NCBI GenBank assembly: GCA_022393335.1
Contig: JAJEKB010021308.1
Span: 965,576 to 1,029,575 of the forward strand
Direction: 5' to 3'
Origin: Macrotrachela quadricornifera
Lineage: Eukaryota; Rotifera; Eurotatoria; Philodinida; Philodinidae
DNA: 64,000 nucleotides
Shown here: positions 23,438 to 35,821 of the stretch, one piece after another
How the letters are laid out: the number at the start of each line of letters is the position of its first letter
How positions within the stretch are numbered: position 1 is the stretch's first letter
Notes under the pieces: generated by a model
What the model saw: the letters and a program-made list of their open reading frames with translations, nothing else
Told to the model about the DNA's origin: nothing
Database searches by the model: none
Program-made: the position numbers and the translations under genes

Positions 23438-24322
23438 TCATAGAATACGGACTTGATTTGATCCTTGTAAATCTTTGACAATATATTTTTTCGTTTCTTG
23501 TCTTAACCATAATTTATTTGTGTGTCGTTTTACTATTTTTCTTATAATAATTCCACTAAGAATAATTCCAACAAACACTCCAATTATAGCAAATATCACT
23601 ATAATAACTACTAATATTCCAATACAGCTTCCCTCACACTTATCATCTCCACCAGAACTATTACAATCCGAACATAAACAACATGAATAACAAGTACAGT
23701 CACAGTTGTTACCATGATCATAACTATTTACCCGTCTACGTTTACTATCAGTATCATCATTATTTACCCGTGTATAGTTATTATAACCATCACCATTATT
23801 TATCCGTGTATAGTTATTATAACCATCATCATTATTTATGTATCCACAACAAAAAGCAATCAAACCAAATAGCCCGATGAAAGCCAAAAATAATATTAAA
23901 CTGCTTAGATAGTAAATACCAAATGAGTTCATAGAAGTTGGATATAAATTTTTAATATTATTATTTCCGTTATCTGCCAGTTTTAAAAAAAATGTAATTC
24001 CAATGATGATTGCTTGAAGGAATAAAATAATTAATATTATGTCACGAGTAACTAATAAACGAAAGATCAATAATCTTTTTCTATCAGCAGATGGATCATT
24101 TACCACTGGTTCCAGAAGATATTCAAATTGACAAACATCACAAAAATGAAAAGCTCGACCATCTTTATTCAATGATCGCCAATTATCTAAACATTTTCGA
24201 TGAATGTATGCTGATCCACCCTTGCATAAACATGGACTAATTATATCATTCGGATTATCATTATCGAAACATATTCGACACAATTTTATATCATTTTCTA
24301 ACAGCATCAAATGACTGCTCAT
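23438..24322 (-). CDS. Membrane RING-CH (MARCH-like) E3 ubiquitin ligase
   Basis: Single-exon frame of 294 residues. Residues 15-64 are a RING-CH (C4HC3) zinc finger: C15-x2-C18, C31-x-C33, H41-x2-C44, C61-x2-C64, with a Trp at 48 as usual in this family. Hydrophobic segments follow at about 87-113 and 135-160, with a third near 235-260. Between them is a low-complexity stretch with repeated GYNNYTR units and a Cys-rich cluster (CDCTCYSCCLCSDC). MARCH proteins sit in endomembranes and use the cytosolic RING-CH to recruit E2 enzymes and ubiquitinate membrane proteins. The RING-CH near the N-terminus followed by TM segments matches that layout. The Cys-rich loop and third TM are not standard MARCH features. 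The substrate is unknown. Confidence 0.88.
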   Translation of the reverse strand: MSSHLMLLENDIKLCRICFDNDNPNDIISPCLCKGGSAYIHRKCLDNWRSLNKDGRAFHFCDVCQFEYLLEPVVNDPSADRKRLLIFRLLVTRDIILIILFLQAIIIGITFFLKLADNGNNNIKNLYPTSMNSFGIYYLSSLILFLAFIGLFGLIAFCCGYINNDDGYNNYTRINNGDGYNNYTRVNNDDTDSKRRRVNSYDHGNNCDCTCYSCCLCSDCNSSGGDDKCEGSCIGILVVIIVIFAIIGVFVGIILSGIIIRKIVKRHTNKLWLRQETKKYIVKDLQGSNQVRIL

Positions 24323-25995
24323 AGCCGCTTTTTAAATCAAGTTATCTAAAATATAAACAATTATACATAAAATTCTATGAAAAGCTTTTCAAGAACTATG
24401 GTATCGTTTAAATTGCTATCTAATATATTAACACCTAGTGTAGAATTTATATTTTCCTAAAGACAATCGAGAGTTTCTGTAACTTCAACTTTCATTTGAA
24501 TAATATTGTACATACAGAATGCTCATTGAATGAATATCAAATCTATCAAAAAATTTCAGATTCAATATGACAGTTTAAGGTAAATCTTTTATTTGATAAA
24601 AAAATCAATACTGAAGAGATCCTGCTTACTAGAGATAGGCGTGGTTCGCGCTTTCTGAAATTTTAACCGAACCGAAACCGACATCGATTTGTAAAGTTGC
24701 AAACCGAACTGCGCTCATCTCTGTCGCTAACTTACGGATAGCAAAGCATTCATACCGAGCAGATAGAAAGTTGCAGACTAAATCTAATAGACAGATAAAA
24801 GAGAGAGAGAATGGATACTAAGATTGGAAAAGAAATCCAATGTCATTGAAATTCTAAGCAACCCTCTCAACACTGAACTTCGAAGTACAATATATATCAA
24901 TGTTTCCGTATGTTGGTGAATTGCCTTAATCATTGGCCTTGAGATCTGATTGGTCGAAAAAATTGACCAATGGGAGAGTGATCAGACGTGACACTCGACA
25001 ATATATATATATGGATTAAATCCATTAACGACTCGATGTATTCCAATCACTTATACTATTCATCGCCCATTCTAGAGTTCAATGCAGTAACAACAATTCA
25101 GTGTATTATAATCATCTGATATTAACCCTTTCAATCCCGCATGCCATCTCGTAGATGACATAGAAAACACAAAAGAAATATTGTGCGTTCTATCGTTCTA
25201 ATTCAATCTGTTCGTCACATGTGACCCTGTTTATAACAGCAAGTTCTTGTCTTTTTTATGGCCACTTATAAATGATGTTAAATTTCAAGTGCAGCTGATT
25301 TTGACGATCGAACGCAATAGAGAGATATTTACCTATTTTTCTTCGTGTTCGTGCAGAACGCAAGAAAATCTCGGGATTGAAAGGAATAATATATGAATCT
25401 AATCCATTGTAATACATTCCTTTCATGAAAGATTTCAACTAATAAAGACCTCGTTCATTTCCTTACCTCTTTTCTATTTGAATGGACTATCACAAGTGTA
25501 ATTCAAGACGTAGAACATGAATTACTATCAATCCTTTTGACGTCAAAGGGAAGAAACACGTTGAAATCGAATTTCGGCACAAATCCGGTGGCTGTTGTAT
25601 TCTTCATAAAATCAAACGAAAGAAATGAGGAAAAAATAAATCGAAACAAACGATGTTAATCATATTACTTTTGATATCAAAGAATAGAAAAAAAATGAGA
25701 TTAATTCGACTCATACGATATTAGTCATATACCTTTTTAAAGCAGAGGAAATAACCCACCTACGAATAATTTGAAGGAGAAAACGAAATTACTCATACTG
25801 CCTTTGGAAGGAAAGAAAGGAAACAAGTAGAAACCGAATTTTGATACAATGACGGTAGTTGTATTCTATATAAAATCAAATGAGAGAAACAAGTCAAAGA
25901 AGAGAAATAAATTGTGAAATATTCGAAATTACTCATATTTTCTTCGGAAGTATAAAGAAGAGAAACAAGTTGAGAGCAATTTGAATCAAACGAAA
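24323..25995. other. Intergenic with small element and TTAACCCTTT end-like motifs
   Basis: Upstream of the RING-CH gene. It contains the short inverted element at 24631-24722. A ttaaccctttcaatcccgc sequence at about 25124 resembles the piggyBac-type end at 25996. No gene supported. Confidence 0.4.
24631..24722. mobile_element. 92-bp terminal-inverted-repeat element
   Basis: The left end agagataggcgtggttcg and the right end cgaactgcgctcatctct are imperfect inverted repeats. It is too short to code. The ends resemble those of the element at 52483-52614 (agagatggaacc), suggesting one MITE group. Confidence 0.55.
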
Positions 25996-27150
25996 TTAAC
26001 CCTTTGGCTACCGGTTTGTTTTTAAGATGAATCTTTTTTTGGTTCTACAACAGTCTGAAATAACTTTTATTAGTATATATGGTAGAAGCATTTAGAAATG
26101 TTTTAAAGAATGATAATTTTCAAAACAACCTTTCAGACAAATTCCAGCGTTACAAAAATCACACTGATATTGTGTATCGGCACGATTTTTCTCGCGTCTG
26201 CTTGTATAATTTCAAAGTATACAAGCTCTTCGTGCAATTTTTCTTGTTGCTCTTGCTGAAACTAGAGATGAAAAATAACGAGCAGTAAGCGGTATGGATT
26301 ATCTTCGATAATCGGGCGACCACTTGGATGTTTGGATCGAGTAGATCTTTCAATTAATTCACTTTAAAAATCGCTATATTGAATAGCATGTATGTGTTCA
26401 ATGTTGAGAGATCCAGAAGATGAAACGAAAATTTCTTGTATCACTTGACAGTTTTTCGTACGCATACTTCAGAACTGATCTGCATAGCCGTTTTGTCAAC
26501 TGAGCCCATGTTTTCGTTCTAATGAACGATACATTCTGATTTTTCAATTAATTTTTGAATCTCCCAATCATTTTTTCGTGTTGGAATCGTCCTCGATTTG
26601 CGAATTATAGAGAATATAATAGCTCTTTGTTTGTTTTGATACTTCAAACTCACTAGATTGTTAGTGTTTTTATAGTCCATATCGCCTTTTATAAGGTCAC
26701 TAAACTTAACCGGATCGTGGCGAATTTTGCGTACTGTTCTATATACACCACGCTTGAGCTGATGTTATTTTCCGAATAGGTGAGGATTAGTATACCAGTT
26801 ATTGAGAAAAGGTTAATGCTCCTTACTTTTTAGAACTGACATTTCTTCTATGCCAGTTAGGAACAAATCCGGACGAGCGTTTTTGTTATTTGAAAAGTAT
26901 TGTTTTTGAGGCCAGGAGCAGCAAAATACGGGAAACTATGAAAAAATTTGGTTTTTTCAAATGCTAATTTTATACAAGCTGAGAAATTTCATAAGAACTA
27001 AAGTTTCAAGAAAACAGAGCACGCATTATTATGAATAATGTATTCATGAAGAAGTTTCAGCTTGATCCATGATATCGTCCACAAGAACAGAATAAAACAA
27101 TTCAGGGAAAGACAAAGTTCTTATTTTGGTAAGAAAGGTATGAATCACTT
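25996..27150 (-). pseudogene. Decayed piggyBac transposase with TTAA end
   Basis: The minus strand keeps the piggyBac C-terminal zinc finger just before a stop at 26094-26092: YQCDFCNAGICLKGCFENYH (C-x2-C, C-x3-C, Y-H). Upstream is the conserved NENMGSVDK motif (about 26500), a KKFSFHLLDLSTLN segment, and scattered matches further upstream to about 26900. Frames shift and several stops interrupt it. The sequence TTAACCCTTTGGCTACCGG begins at 25996 and looks like one piggyBac end at its TTAA target. The other end was not identified and the upstream limit is a guess. The parent moved by precise cut-and-paste at TTAA. Confidence 0.8.
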
Positions 27151-27436
27151 AGCGGCTCATTGGTTTTCAAACAACCATCTTAAAGTAAGAAACATTAAAT
27201 AATTGCACAATTGATGTCAAAAATATTTTATATTAATGAATGTAGATGGAACAATTTCAAAAATATGTATATTTGCCTTCATGAAATGCTCCTGGAGAGA
27301 AAATGAAACGCTTTTTGTTGGTCGAATGATTCTTGAACAATTTCAACACGATTCTCGGCATAAAAAAAAGCTTGGGATATCAACACGACCGAGTACATCC
27401 ATATATATCAGTTTTAAACTTTTATAAATGTGGGAT

Positions 27437-27505
27437 TTTAGCCTAGTGCTAACGTCACGAACTGTTATTGGCCCTCTATATAGGGTTCTTGGTTCGAATC
27501 TAGCA
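27437..27505 (+). ncRNA. tRNA-like relic with A/B-box resemblance
   Basis: TAGCCTAGTGC at about 27439 resembles a Pol III A box and GGTTCGAATCT at 27491-27501 a B box. Stems do not fold into a proper tRNA. It may be a SINE head or tRNA pseudogene. Confidence 0.35.
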
Positions 27506-27834
27506 AAAACCGTTTCGGTATAACAATTGTTAACGCAGATTTTCCAAGATATAATTGATTAAAATTGATGAACTGGTAATGATCGGTTTAAGTTAATGAA
27601 ATGGCAGTAACAAATTTGAATCATTGAATAGATAGGTTATGAAAGATGTAAATCAGTAAATACATAGATAGTAATAGGGTAAAATTCGGTGAATAGGTTA
27701 TAGTATCCAGTGTCAGAAAAACGGCAAAAAATCGATTTTAGTCAATTTTTTGTCGATGAAAAATCGATTTAAATGAGACGATTTAAATCAGATTATTCGA
27801 TAGTTTCCAATAAAGAGTTTTAAAAAATATTATT

Positions 27835-28675
27835 TGCAGCAGCAGCTACATTAGATGTAAAAACCAAATCATTAAACAAATTATTAAAAGTTCCTGAAAA
27901 CTTCGCATTTATTCGTCAGTTAACTCAAATGATTAATACATCATCTTATTTACAAATTCAAAATGAACAATGGAATTATTATTATCATCTTGATATGACT
28001 GAACGTATTTGGACAGGAAGAGTTTTCGAAAAATATGGCAGCGATTAATTCCATGCCTAATACTTATGATCGTTCAAAATTATTGATTGAGCAACGCCAA
28101 AGAAAATATCAAAATGATCTTGTTCGAATTAATCATGATATCAATGAATATATGTCACAAATATCAAGTCTTCTCATTAATTCTATGGAACAAATCGGGA
28201 CAATCATTCATCATCTTATCAATCAAGATTAATATAAATTTCGATATGAAATTACTTTATTCAAAACTTGGTTATCATCACCAAAAACTTCTCCACTGAC
28301 ATTACACACTATTCAAGATCTTGGATTAACTAAAATCAATGCTATATTTACACATCTTATTTTGAATAAATAATTCTTATTATTCCCAAATTCGATTGAT
28401 TCAACAGATAACCACATGAATCTTATACAAAAATTTATAAAAGAAACGATATCTACAGCTGAAACATATCTTCAGCAATATATTGAAAAAGTAATTCATG
28501 AAAAACAAAAAATCTTAAATAATCAGGAAAACTTTTAAAAATCGTCAAGTGTTGATATAGTTATGAGTGCTATTGAAAATCGTTAATTAAATATAGTTCA
28601 ACATGCTCAAATTGTTATTGAACAAACATTAAAAATTTGATTTCCAACAAATGATATTAATGGACATCAGTGAAC
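27835..28675 (+). pseudogene. Penelope-like element fragment (N-terminal/linker region)
   Basis: Read across frames, the plus strand gives KVPENFAFIRQLTQMIN, then a YYYHLDMTERIWTGRV block, then RQRKYQNDLVRINHDINEYM. These correspond to KLQFVRQITEVTNN, YYNLGMKEGIWAPRLSK and the ENRQKTIKD-type region of the PLE copy at 45.8-46.2 kb. Numerous stops and shifts follow (for example EKVIHEKQKILNN near 28490). No RT core is present, so it is a fragment of the region before the reverse transcriptase. Confidence 0.75.
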
Positions 28676-28679
28676 CATA

Positions 28680-29165
28680 TTTTCAATTTTTCTATTGACT
28701 CACTCAAAACATCAAGACTTTCTTTTTTTTTTATTGATCCTTCTTTATACCATATCATCGAACTAGTAGAAGGGATTTCCTTTTCGAAATAACTACTAAA
28801 CTAATTCAGTACTTCGACTCATTCTTTTTCATAACGGTCTTTTCTTTTATTATTCTAGATATATACAAAACATTATTTGATTTGATCAGATATCTTAAAC
28901 ACGATTCCACCCATTACTGTAAGTATTTGTTCACTCAATATATATCTTCTATTTCATACATTTTAGTTACATCATTGACACGTCTAAAAGTCTTTGCAGT
29001 CATCACTCTGCTAAAGACTGATCGTCTTGCCAGACATTTTCATCGCTCAATATTAAAATCAAACGAAATTCCCTGATTTCTATTCAAATAATTGTCCTTT
29101 CAGACGTCAGCAAACATTTTCATTATTCGTTCAGTAAAGCGTCTCACTTCATATATATCTGACAT
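28680..29165. other. Intergenic, nothing recognised
   Basis: AT-rich sequence between the PLE fragment and the tandem duplication. No gene supported. Confidence 0.35.
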
Positions 29166-29782
29166 AACATTACAAATAACGCTCGTCTGAACACTCGCTC
29201 AGCTCTTTCTCGTAGAAATCGTGTTTCTAAATTACCGTCAAGCTATTCATTAATAAAATTTTAAAAAATCGAAGTCAAATTCAAGTTTCTGGACATTAAC
29301 GACCGTTGACCAAACTTCATAAAAAACAAATGCTTTTTGTTAGAAATTTGTTGTTTGTTTGAAAAATTGATCGTCAAAAAAATTTCGAAAAACTAACATC
29401 AGATTTGAACTCGTCGACCCCGATTACCCTTCGGTCAAACCTTATAAAAAAACATTTTTTTTGTAAAAAAAAGTGATCCTTTGTGTAAAAAATTGATTCT
29501 CGAAAAAATTTTAAAAAACTAACATCAAATTCGGATTCTTCGACCCCGATTACCTTTTGGTTAAGTTTTATAGAAAATATGAATAAAATGTTTTTTTGAC
29601 CTTTTGCGGACAATCAATCAATTAATCAATCAAGCAATCAATCAATCAAGCAATCAATCAATCAAGCAATCAATCAATCAAGCAATCAATCAATCAAGCA
29701 ATCAATCAATCAAGCAAACAATCAATCAAGCAAACAATCAATCAAGCAAACAATCAATCAAGCAATCAATCAATCAAGCAAG

Positions 29783-29821
<39 letters not shown>

Positions 29822-29850
29822 GCAATCAATCAATCAAGCAATCAATCAAT

Positions 29851-29889
<39 letters not shown>

Positions 29890-29902
29890 GCAATCAATCA
29901 AT

Positions 29903-29933
<31 letters not shown>

Positions 29934-30680
29934 TCAAGCAATCAATCAATCAATCAAGCAATCAATCAAGCAATCAATCAATTAATCAAGCAATCAATCA
30001 AGCAAGCAGACAATTTATGTTTGTAAGACTCTTCTCTACGAGAAAGAGAATAAATAACAAGTAACGCTTGTCTGAAGACTCGCTCAGCTCTTTCTCGTAG
30101 AAATCGTGTTTCTAAACTATCATCATGCTATTCATTTATAAAATTAAAAAAAACCAAAGTCAAATTCAAGTTCCTCGACTTCAACTACCTTTGACCAAAC
30201 TTCATAAAAACAAATAGTTTTTGTTAAAAATTTGTCGTTTGTTTAAAAATTCAGGTTCAAAACATTTTTATGCAACTGACTTGAGATTTGAATTCCTCGT
30301 TTTCGATTACCCTTCGAACAATTCTGATAATTTTTTTTTCGTAAAGAAGTGGTCCTTTGTGTAAGAAAATGATCCTCAAAAAAAATTTCAAGAAACTAAC
30401 ATCAGACTCCGATTCTTCCACCACGATTACCCTTCGGTCAACCCTTATAAAAAAAAAATTTTTTGGAAAAAAAGTGATCCTTTGTGTAAAAAATGGATCC
30501 AAAAAAAGTTTTAAAAAACTAACACCAGATTCGGGTTCCTCGACCCCGATTACCCTTTGGTCAAGTTTTATAGAAAATATTAATACATTGTTTTTTTGAC
30601 CTTGTGCGGACATACAAGCAAGCAAGCAAGCAAACAATTTATGTTTCTAAGACTCTTTTCTACGAGAAAGAGAACAATGA
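29166..30680. repeat. Tandem duplication with internal ~100-bp subrepeats
   Basis: Two copies (about 29166-30055 and 30056-30680) start with ctcgctcagctctttctcgt and end near agactctt-tctacgagaaag. Inside each, units of roughly 100 bp recur that contain ccccgattacccttcggtca and aaaaactaacatcaga. The first copy also carries the large AATC microsatellite; the second has only a short aagcaagcaagc run. Open frames here on either strand are repeat translations. Confidence 0.8.
29610..30012 (+). repeat. Tetranucleotide microsatellite (AATC/AAGC)n, about 400 bp
   Basis: Nearly continuous caatcaat with interspersed caag units and a few caaac variants. The 140-residue open frame through it (N-Q-S-I-N-Q repeats) is an artefact of the repeat. 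Confidence 0.95.
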
Positions 30681-32406
30681 CTCTACAATTCATAATAATA
30701 TGTCAAAAACAACGAAAATACGAAGTATTTACAGAAATTTGTCTCACTTATTAAATAGTGATTTCTATTCCTTTATTGTGAATAGAGTTTTGTACTATGA
30801 ATTTGATTCTTCGTCAGTCTGTTATACAAATGCTTGCCACTTAATAATCTTTTTATCAATAAAAGTGAAAAAAACAATAGTTTTCGTGGTAATTTGTCTC
30901 AAGAAGCTCGGTAGTTCTAAAAGACTGATGAAAAAAAAAGAAAGAAGATAGAATCAAGTAGACTGTATTGGATGCATATTTTGCTTATCAAAGGCAGTCG
31001 AAAATAAGCATTTTTATGTACTTGCGTGTATGAGCTCTACATGAAATTACAATTCAATATCCAAATAAGACCTATCATATTGATTAGCACAATTGAAAAC
31101 CTATATTCAAAGTATTTTTTTCCTTTTCTGCGAAAGATATCCTACACGAAAATTCTTCTCTTAACACGCTTCGGGTCTTTCAAAGAAGCGAAATCTAGAA
31201 CATGCTTAGATACCAATGTGAAGAGGGCATGTCGGGGTGCAAACTCATCGAAAAAAATTTCCTCTAAAAGATTTACTAATTTGCTCTTAATTTCATGAAC
31301 AAAATCTGCTCTAGAAAAGTGCTTCGGAAGATCACTTTCCAGCGTTGGTATTTGCCCCCGACTGTCTTCTATTGAACTCTGAAAACCACAGGTCGCTATC
31401 AGTTTCCATTTAAAAGTTATAAGCTATTCTTTCACCGGCGTTCTTTAAAAAATCCGAAAGTAATTAAGTTAATTAATTAGAATTTTATTGACATGAGAAA
31501 TCTACAATAGAGGATTTCATCCGTCTTGCAGGACTTTGTCTCCTACCCATTCACCTCTTTATTTTGCTAAACTGATTGTATATACAGTGATACTTCTCAA
31601 TATTATAGGACATATTCGAAACTCTGAAAACAGATCTACAAAAGTGCACTGGAAGCACCATCCATCCGAACTCAGGATAAATTCTCTTCATCGGCTTTAT
31701 GTTAACTGAAAAAGAGGATTTCAATGAGGTTTTCAGAGATTTTATCGTTGTTGATGAAGTGGACTACTTGAAAGTCTTTTAACCGGGTAGAATACAATTG
31801 TTGAATTTGTAGTTGAAATCGGGTTTAAGAGTTATCCTAAAATGCTTGAAATGTCGGTTAAAATTCTCGGGAGGTAGCTAGCAAGGCGGTTATTTGGAGC
31901 GGAAATGAGAACGTGAAAGGCTTTGTAGATTTTCGATTAAGATAAGTTTGATTAAAGACATTCGGTGTTAGTTATTCTTAAAAGGATCGGTTGTGGTAAA
32001 ATACAAGCGTAAGTGTTGATATTTACTACCGTTTTTCTCAACGCAGCCGGCAGTTCACGATCGTTTACGGCGGTGATAATGCTTGACCTGAGTATTAATT
32101 TGATTTCGTTAATTCTATCTTTATAAAAAATATAATTATATGATGAACTTGCAACGATCAGCATGTACCTCAATTTAGTCATTAGATTCGTATATATTTT
32201 ATGTATGATATAAACTATATAAGAGCGCCATCTAATGAAATAAATATAGTTTATTTCATATTCGATAAGAAACCAATCAACGTCGCCAGACATGTATTAT
32301 TATTTTTTATATTGCACAAGGTTGAGCATATACACACAAACATAGAGAATCAGGCTACTATCGCTTAAACTGTTGGAACTTGTGCGGGAGAAAAAATTAA
32401 AAAACA
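30681..32406. other. Intergenic, nothing recognised
   Basis: Short frames at 30604-30951 (+), 31026-31298 (+) and 31952-32293 (-) show no family signal. It includes the presumed promoter of the F-box gene. Confidence 0.4.
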
Positions 32407-33599
32407 ATGTCCAAACAAATAAAACGTCAGAAGACAAAAGCAACAAATGTGATTACAAAATTCGAAGAATTACCAAACGAATTGATTTTATTTTGTTTTC
32501 GTTATTTAAATTTCTATCATTTATATGAAGCATTTTCCTGTTTAAATCAACGTTTCAATAAGCTAATTCTATCTCATCCAGAAATTCATCTAGATTTCAG
32601 ATGTATTCCAATTGAAAAATTTTTAACATTTTGTTGTCAATTAAACCAAATTACAGCAAGAACTAATAACTATCCCGTATCAATTCGCGTTAAAAATAAC
32701 GAAAGATTTAGTTTAATTTTCGAAGATGATCTATTCAAAAATGAATTTTCTCGAATCAAATCATTAAAAATAGTAAATATCAGTATTTTAACATTATCTA
32801 CACTAATATTTGGTCAAAAAACAAATTTATGTGAAACATTAGAGCGATTAACTTATCGACAAACGGTCCGCTACACGGATCACATAGAAAGTAAGAAATA
32901 ACGTTGTTTCTAATTATCTTGAATATCTAATACTTTGATATCCGCAGGGTTTTGCAGTAATTTAATATCATCAAAAATGAAATCTCTAAAATATTTACAT
33001 ATAAATTTAAGTTCTGATGAATCAGATGCTGTTGAACGTGCATATTGGGATAGTCATACAAGAGATGTGGAAATTCATGCTGCTTTATCTTTATCTCGCA
33101 GCCAAAGATCTTTAAGTAATTTAGAAACAATTATACTCGGTGGTAAAGACTTTCAATTACATTTTCTTATGTTTTACTACTTTTAATAGATGATATTCCT
33201 GATAAACATTCTGATTGGACAATCAAAAGAACCAGCATATCATTTAAAACAATGATGAAAAATTTATTACCTTATGTTCCGAAATTAAAGCATTTATTTA
33301 TTTATTCAATTGTTTTTGATGAAAATGATGATCAAACTTACTACATGGTACACATAAAATATTCTTAAATTTCAATTAATTCTTTTTTTCTATTTTTATG
33401 ATAGGAAAAGGCAAAGAAAATAATAGATCCAATTCTTCCCGAAAATTTAAAAGTAGTTAATCTCTGGATCGAGACGTGTCACAATACGAAAAAATATAGA
33501 AAATTATTAAAAGATTTCTTTGATATTAAGAATTCATTCGATATGACAACAATTAAAACGTTTAAAATTAATAATAAAGACGTTTTAAACAAACAGTAA
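32407..33599 (+). CDS. F-box protein, four exons
   Basis: Exons 32407-32890, 32948-33142, 33190-33347 and 33405-33599. Introns are 57, 47 and 57 bp (GTAAGA..CGCAG, GTAAAG..AATAG, GTACAC..GATAG) in phases 1, 1 and 0, and the frame stays open to a TAA; the product is 343 residues. Residues about 17-55 form an F-box: FEELPNELILFCFRYLNF then LYEAFSCLNQRFNKLI. F-box proteins bind SKP1 and bring substrates to SCF ubiquitin ligases. The rest has Leu-rich stretches (LKYLHINLS, LETIIL, LKHLFIYS) like the irregular LRR-like C-termini common in rotifer F-box families; these give no specific substrate. A separate plus-strand fragment at about 33690-33897 (MIWTLLGTIPSKIVDEIRRQ) lies beyond the stop and may be an old exon or duplicate. 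Confidence 0.87.
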
Positions 33600-33689
33600 T
33601 TATATTTAATATTGTATCGATTGATTTTTCAAATGTAATCTATTCTTCTAAATTTGAAATATATTTCGTGCCTATATAGTTTCAAAGAT

Positions 33690-33897
33690 TATACATTTTA
33701 GTTCGGGATTTTTCTTTATACGAAACATTCTATAATGAGAAAAGTATGATCTGGACATTGCTTGGTACGATTCCATCAAAAATTGTGGATGAAATACGTA
33801 GACAATTACATGAACTACAGCTAGAAGATACCGGCACTATATCTCAAATACGAACCGCATCCAAGAGTTGCAGAAACAGAGTAATAACGGTAGTTTG
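33690..33897 (+). pseudogene. Orphan coding-like fragment after the F-box gene
   Basis: The frame reads VRDFSLYETFYNEKSMIWTL, then LGTIPSKIVDEIRRQLHELQ and ends RNRVITVV with a stop. It could be a leftover C-terminal exon of a related F-box gene. No splice link to the gene before it is clear and the family was not recognised. Confidence 0.35.
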
Positions 33898-35821
33898 AGA
33901 TACTCTACGAAAGCAATTTAACTAGGGATATCTTTTTCCAGAAAAATCCAGAATATAACTCTGAAAAACTCATAACAAGTGCAGAAAAATAATAACAAAC
34001 GTTCGTTTGTTGATGTCAATCATTTATTGACAAAGAAATTTGATAATTGTTTATTATATAATACACGTTTTATCATTAAAAATTATTTTAATTGAATTCA
34101 AAAGTTCATCATTTCTACGAACTTTATGTTGAGGATGAGGGTGAGGGTGAGGGTGTGAGGGTGAATATAATAAATAACTACCACAATCCGGATTTCGATC
34201 CTTGTTTAAGATGACCTTCATCAGGTGGTCTAAAACATCCGCATCTACTAAAGGAAAACTAAACCGAATAGAATATCACTGATCGGAAAGATGTTAGATC
34301 TCCTTGAATCAGTTTTATCCTATCGATTCTAATCTTTCCTTGTGTCAATAGTACCTGTACTTGCAATGTTAGTCGTTATTCAATTTGTTATTATTATTTA
34401 GACTAATTATCAAATAGTGTTTTTGTTTTTAACTGAGTTGAATAAAGTATGAGAGAGTAATTAGAAGGATAAATGAAATATATTGTTCAAGAAAATTGAT
34501 ATAAATCATTTTTTTTGAATGAGTATTATAAGAAATATCACTCAATTTATAGTTTTGCATCTTGTTCATTTAGAATCCAGTTTTCAATTTTATCATGGTA
34601 AATTAAATATAAGTTTTGGATAATTTCTAGTGGTATGATATTCTAGAATCAAATCAAATTAGTCTGTATGGAGATATTGAGCTAGGAAGAATTGATATTT
34701 GTACTCACTGGTTATATTGTTTGAGTTGAAATGAACAGAAATAAGAAACGCAGTAGGTATTTATATAATGAAAAAGGAAAGACTGATGTTGACCTGTGTG
34801 ACGTAATTGTATATGATTGGACATAACTTTCTTATTGTTTTGTATAGTTGCATACGCATTCTTTCCTTATATTATAGAAGAAATACGTGCAGATATGCGA
34901 AGATATATTTTAAGGTATTATTATTCTTTGGAAGAATTTTCTTATCGGACAAAAAATGGAAATACGTACTGAAGACGTACAAATGTTCAATTGCGTAAAT
35001 GCATGCTTTAAAGCACAGAGAAAGAAAAACAGGAGTATATATAAAGCAGATAAAAAGGGCACAATGTAGAAAAAGCAAGGAAGTGAAGTAATAAGTAGAT
35101 GAAAGCAATAGATGCTTTCGTTTGCTTATAAATCTATTCAAATTGTCCTTGTGATTATACAATTGAACAGGTAATTTTTTCGAGTCAATTGAATATATAG
35201 TAAATCAACAATTTGTATGTATCTGTTTTTCCAAGAAAATTTTTTTGTGCTTGTTTTGTATAATTAATATTCAAATTTTCTGTTATTTCACAATTAGTAA
35301 GAATAGCTCGATGAATAGTATCACTCTTCAAGACTTACAATCTCTTGATTTCATTTGATAAGATAATCGTTCCTATGTACTAGGGTCACAATCTTTATAG
35401 ACAATGAATTCCCTTTTTCTTTTCAGTTACCTGGTATTTTGATTTATTAAACTGAAGTGGATATAGTATTATTTCGTTTATCTCATTGATTTATTTTTTT
35501 TCGTTCCTATTTAATGCGATCTGTTCATTTCATAGATACTCATACTATCATATACACTATTTTTTGTATGTAGCATATAAGGGATAGTATGAATAAAGTC
35601 GGTTTTTTTCTGTTTTCTGTTCTCTCGCCGAATAGTATATGTGAAGAGAAGTATATAGTTTCCATATCACACTAAAGAAAATCATCAGTAGTTTTTCGTT
35701 AGAATTCAAAAACTGTTATTTGTTTTTAGTATTACATCAACCTTCAGATTTTAATTAGATTAATGAATATTAGACATAATTTCTTCTTGTCAAACAAACG
35801 TTCTTTCACAAGTACAAGTGA
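33898..35821. other. Intergenic; G-rich telomere-like tract at 34133-34165
   Basis: No gene recognised. The tract gatgagggtgagggtgaggg followed by tgtgagggtg (34133-34165) is one of several strand-biased GTGAGG arrays in the window. Confidence 0.45.

Noticed and set aside
29604..30026. 140-residue open frame of NQSINQ repeats
   Set aside because: It is the direct translation of the AATC microsatellite, which is open in this frame by composition.
30257..30637. 126-residue minus-strand frame (and 29374-29613)
   Set aside because: They translate the ~100-bp tandem subrepeats; the repeated RRVIGVEE-like peptides mirror the DNA repeat and no start, splice or family evidence exists.
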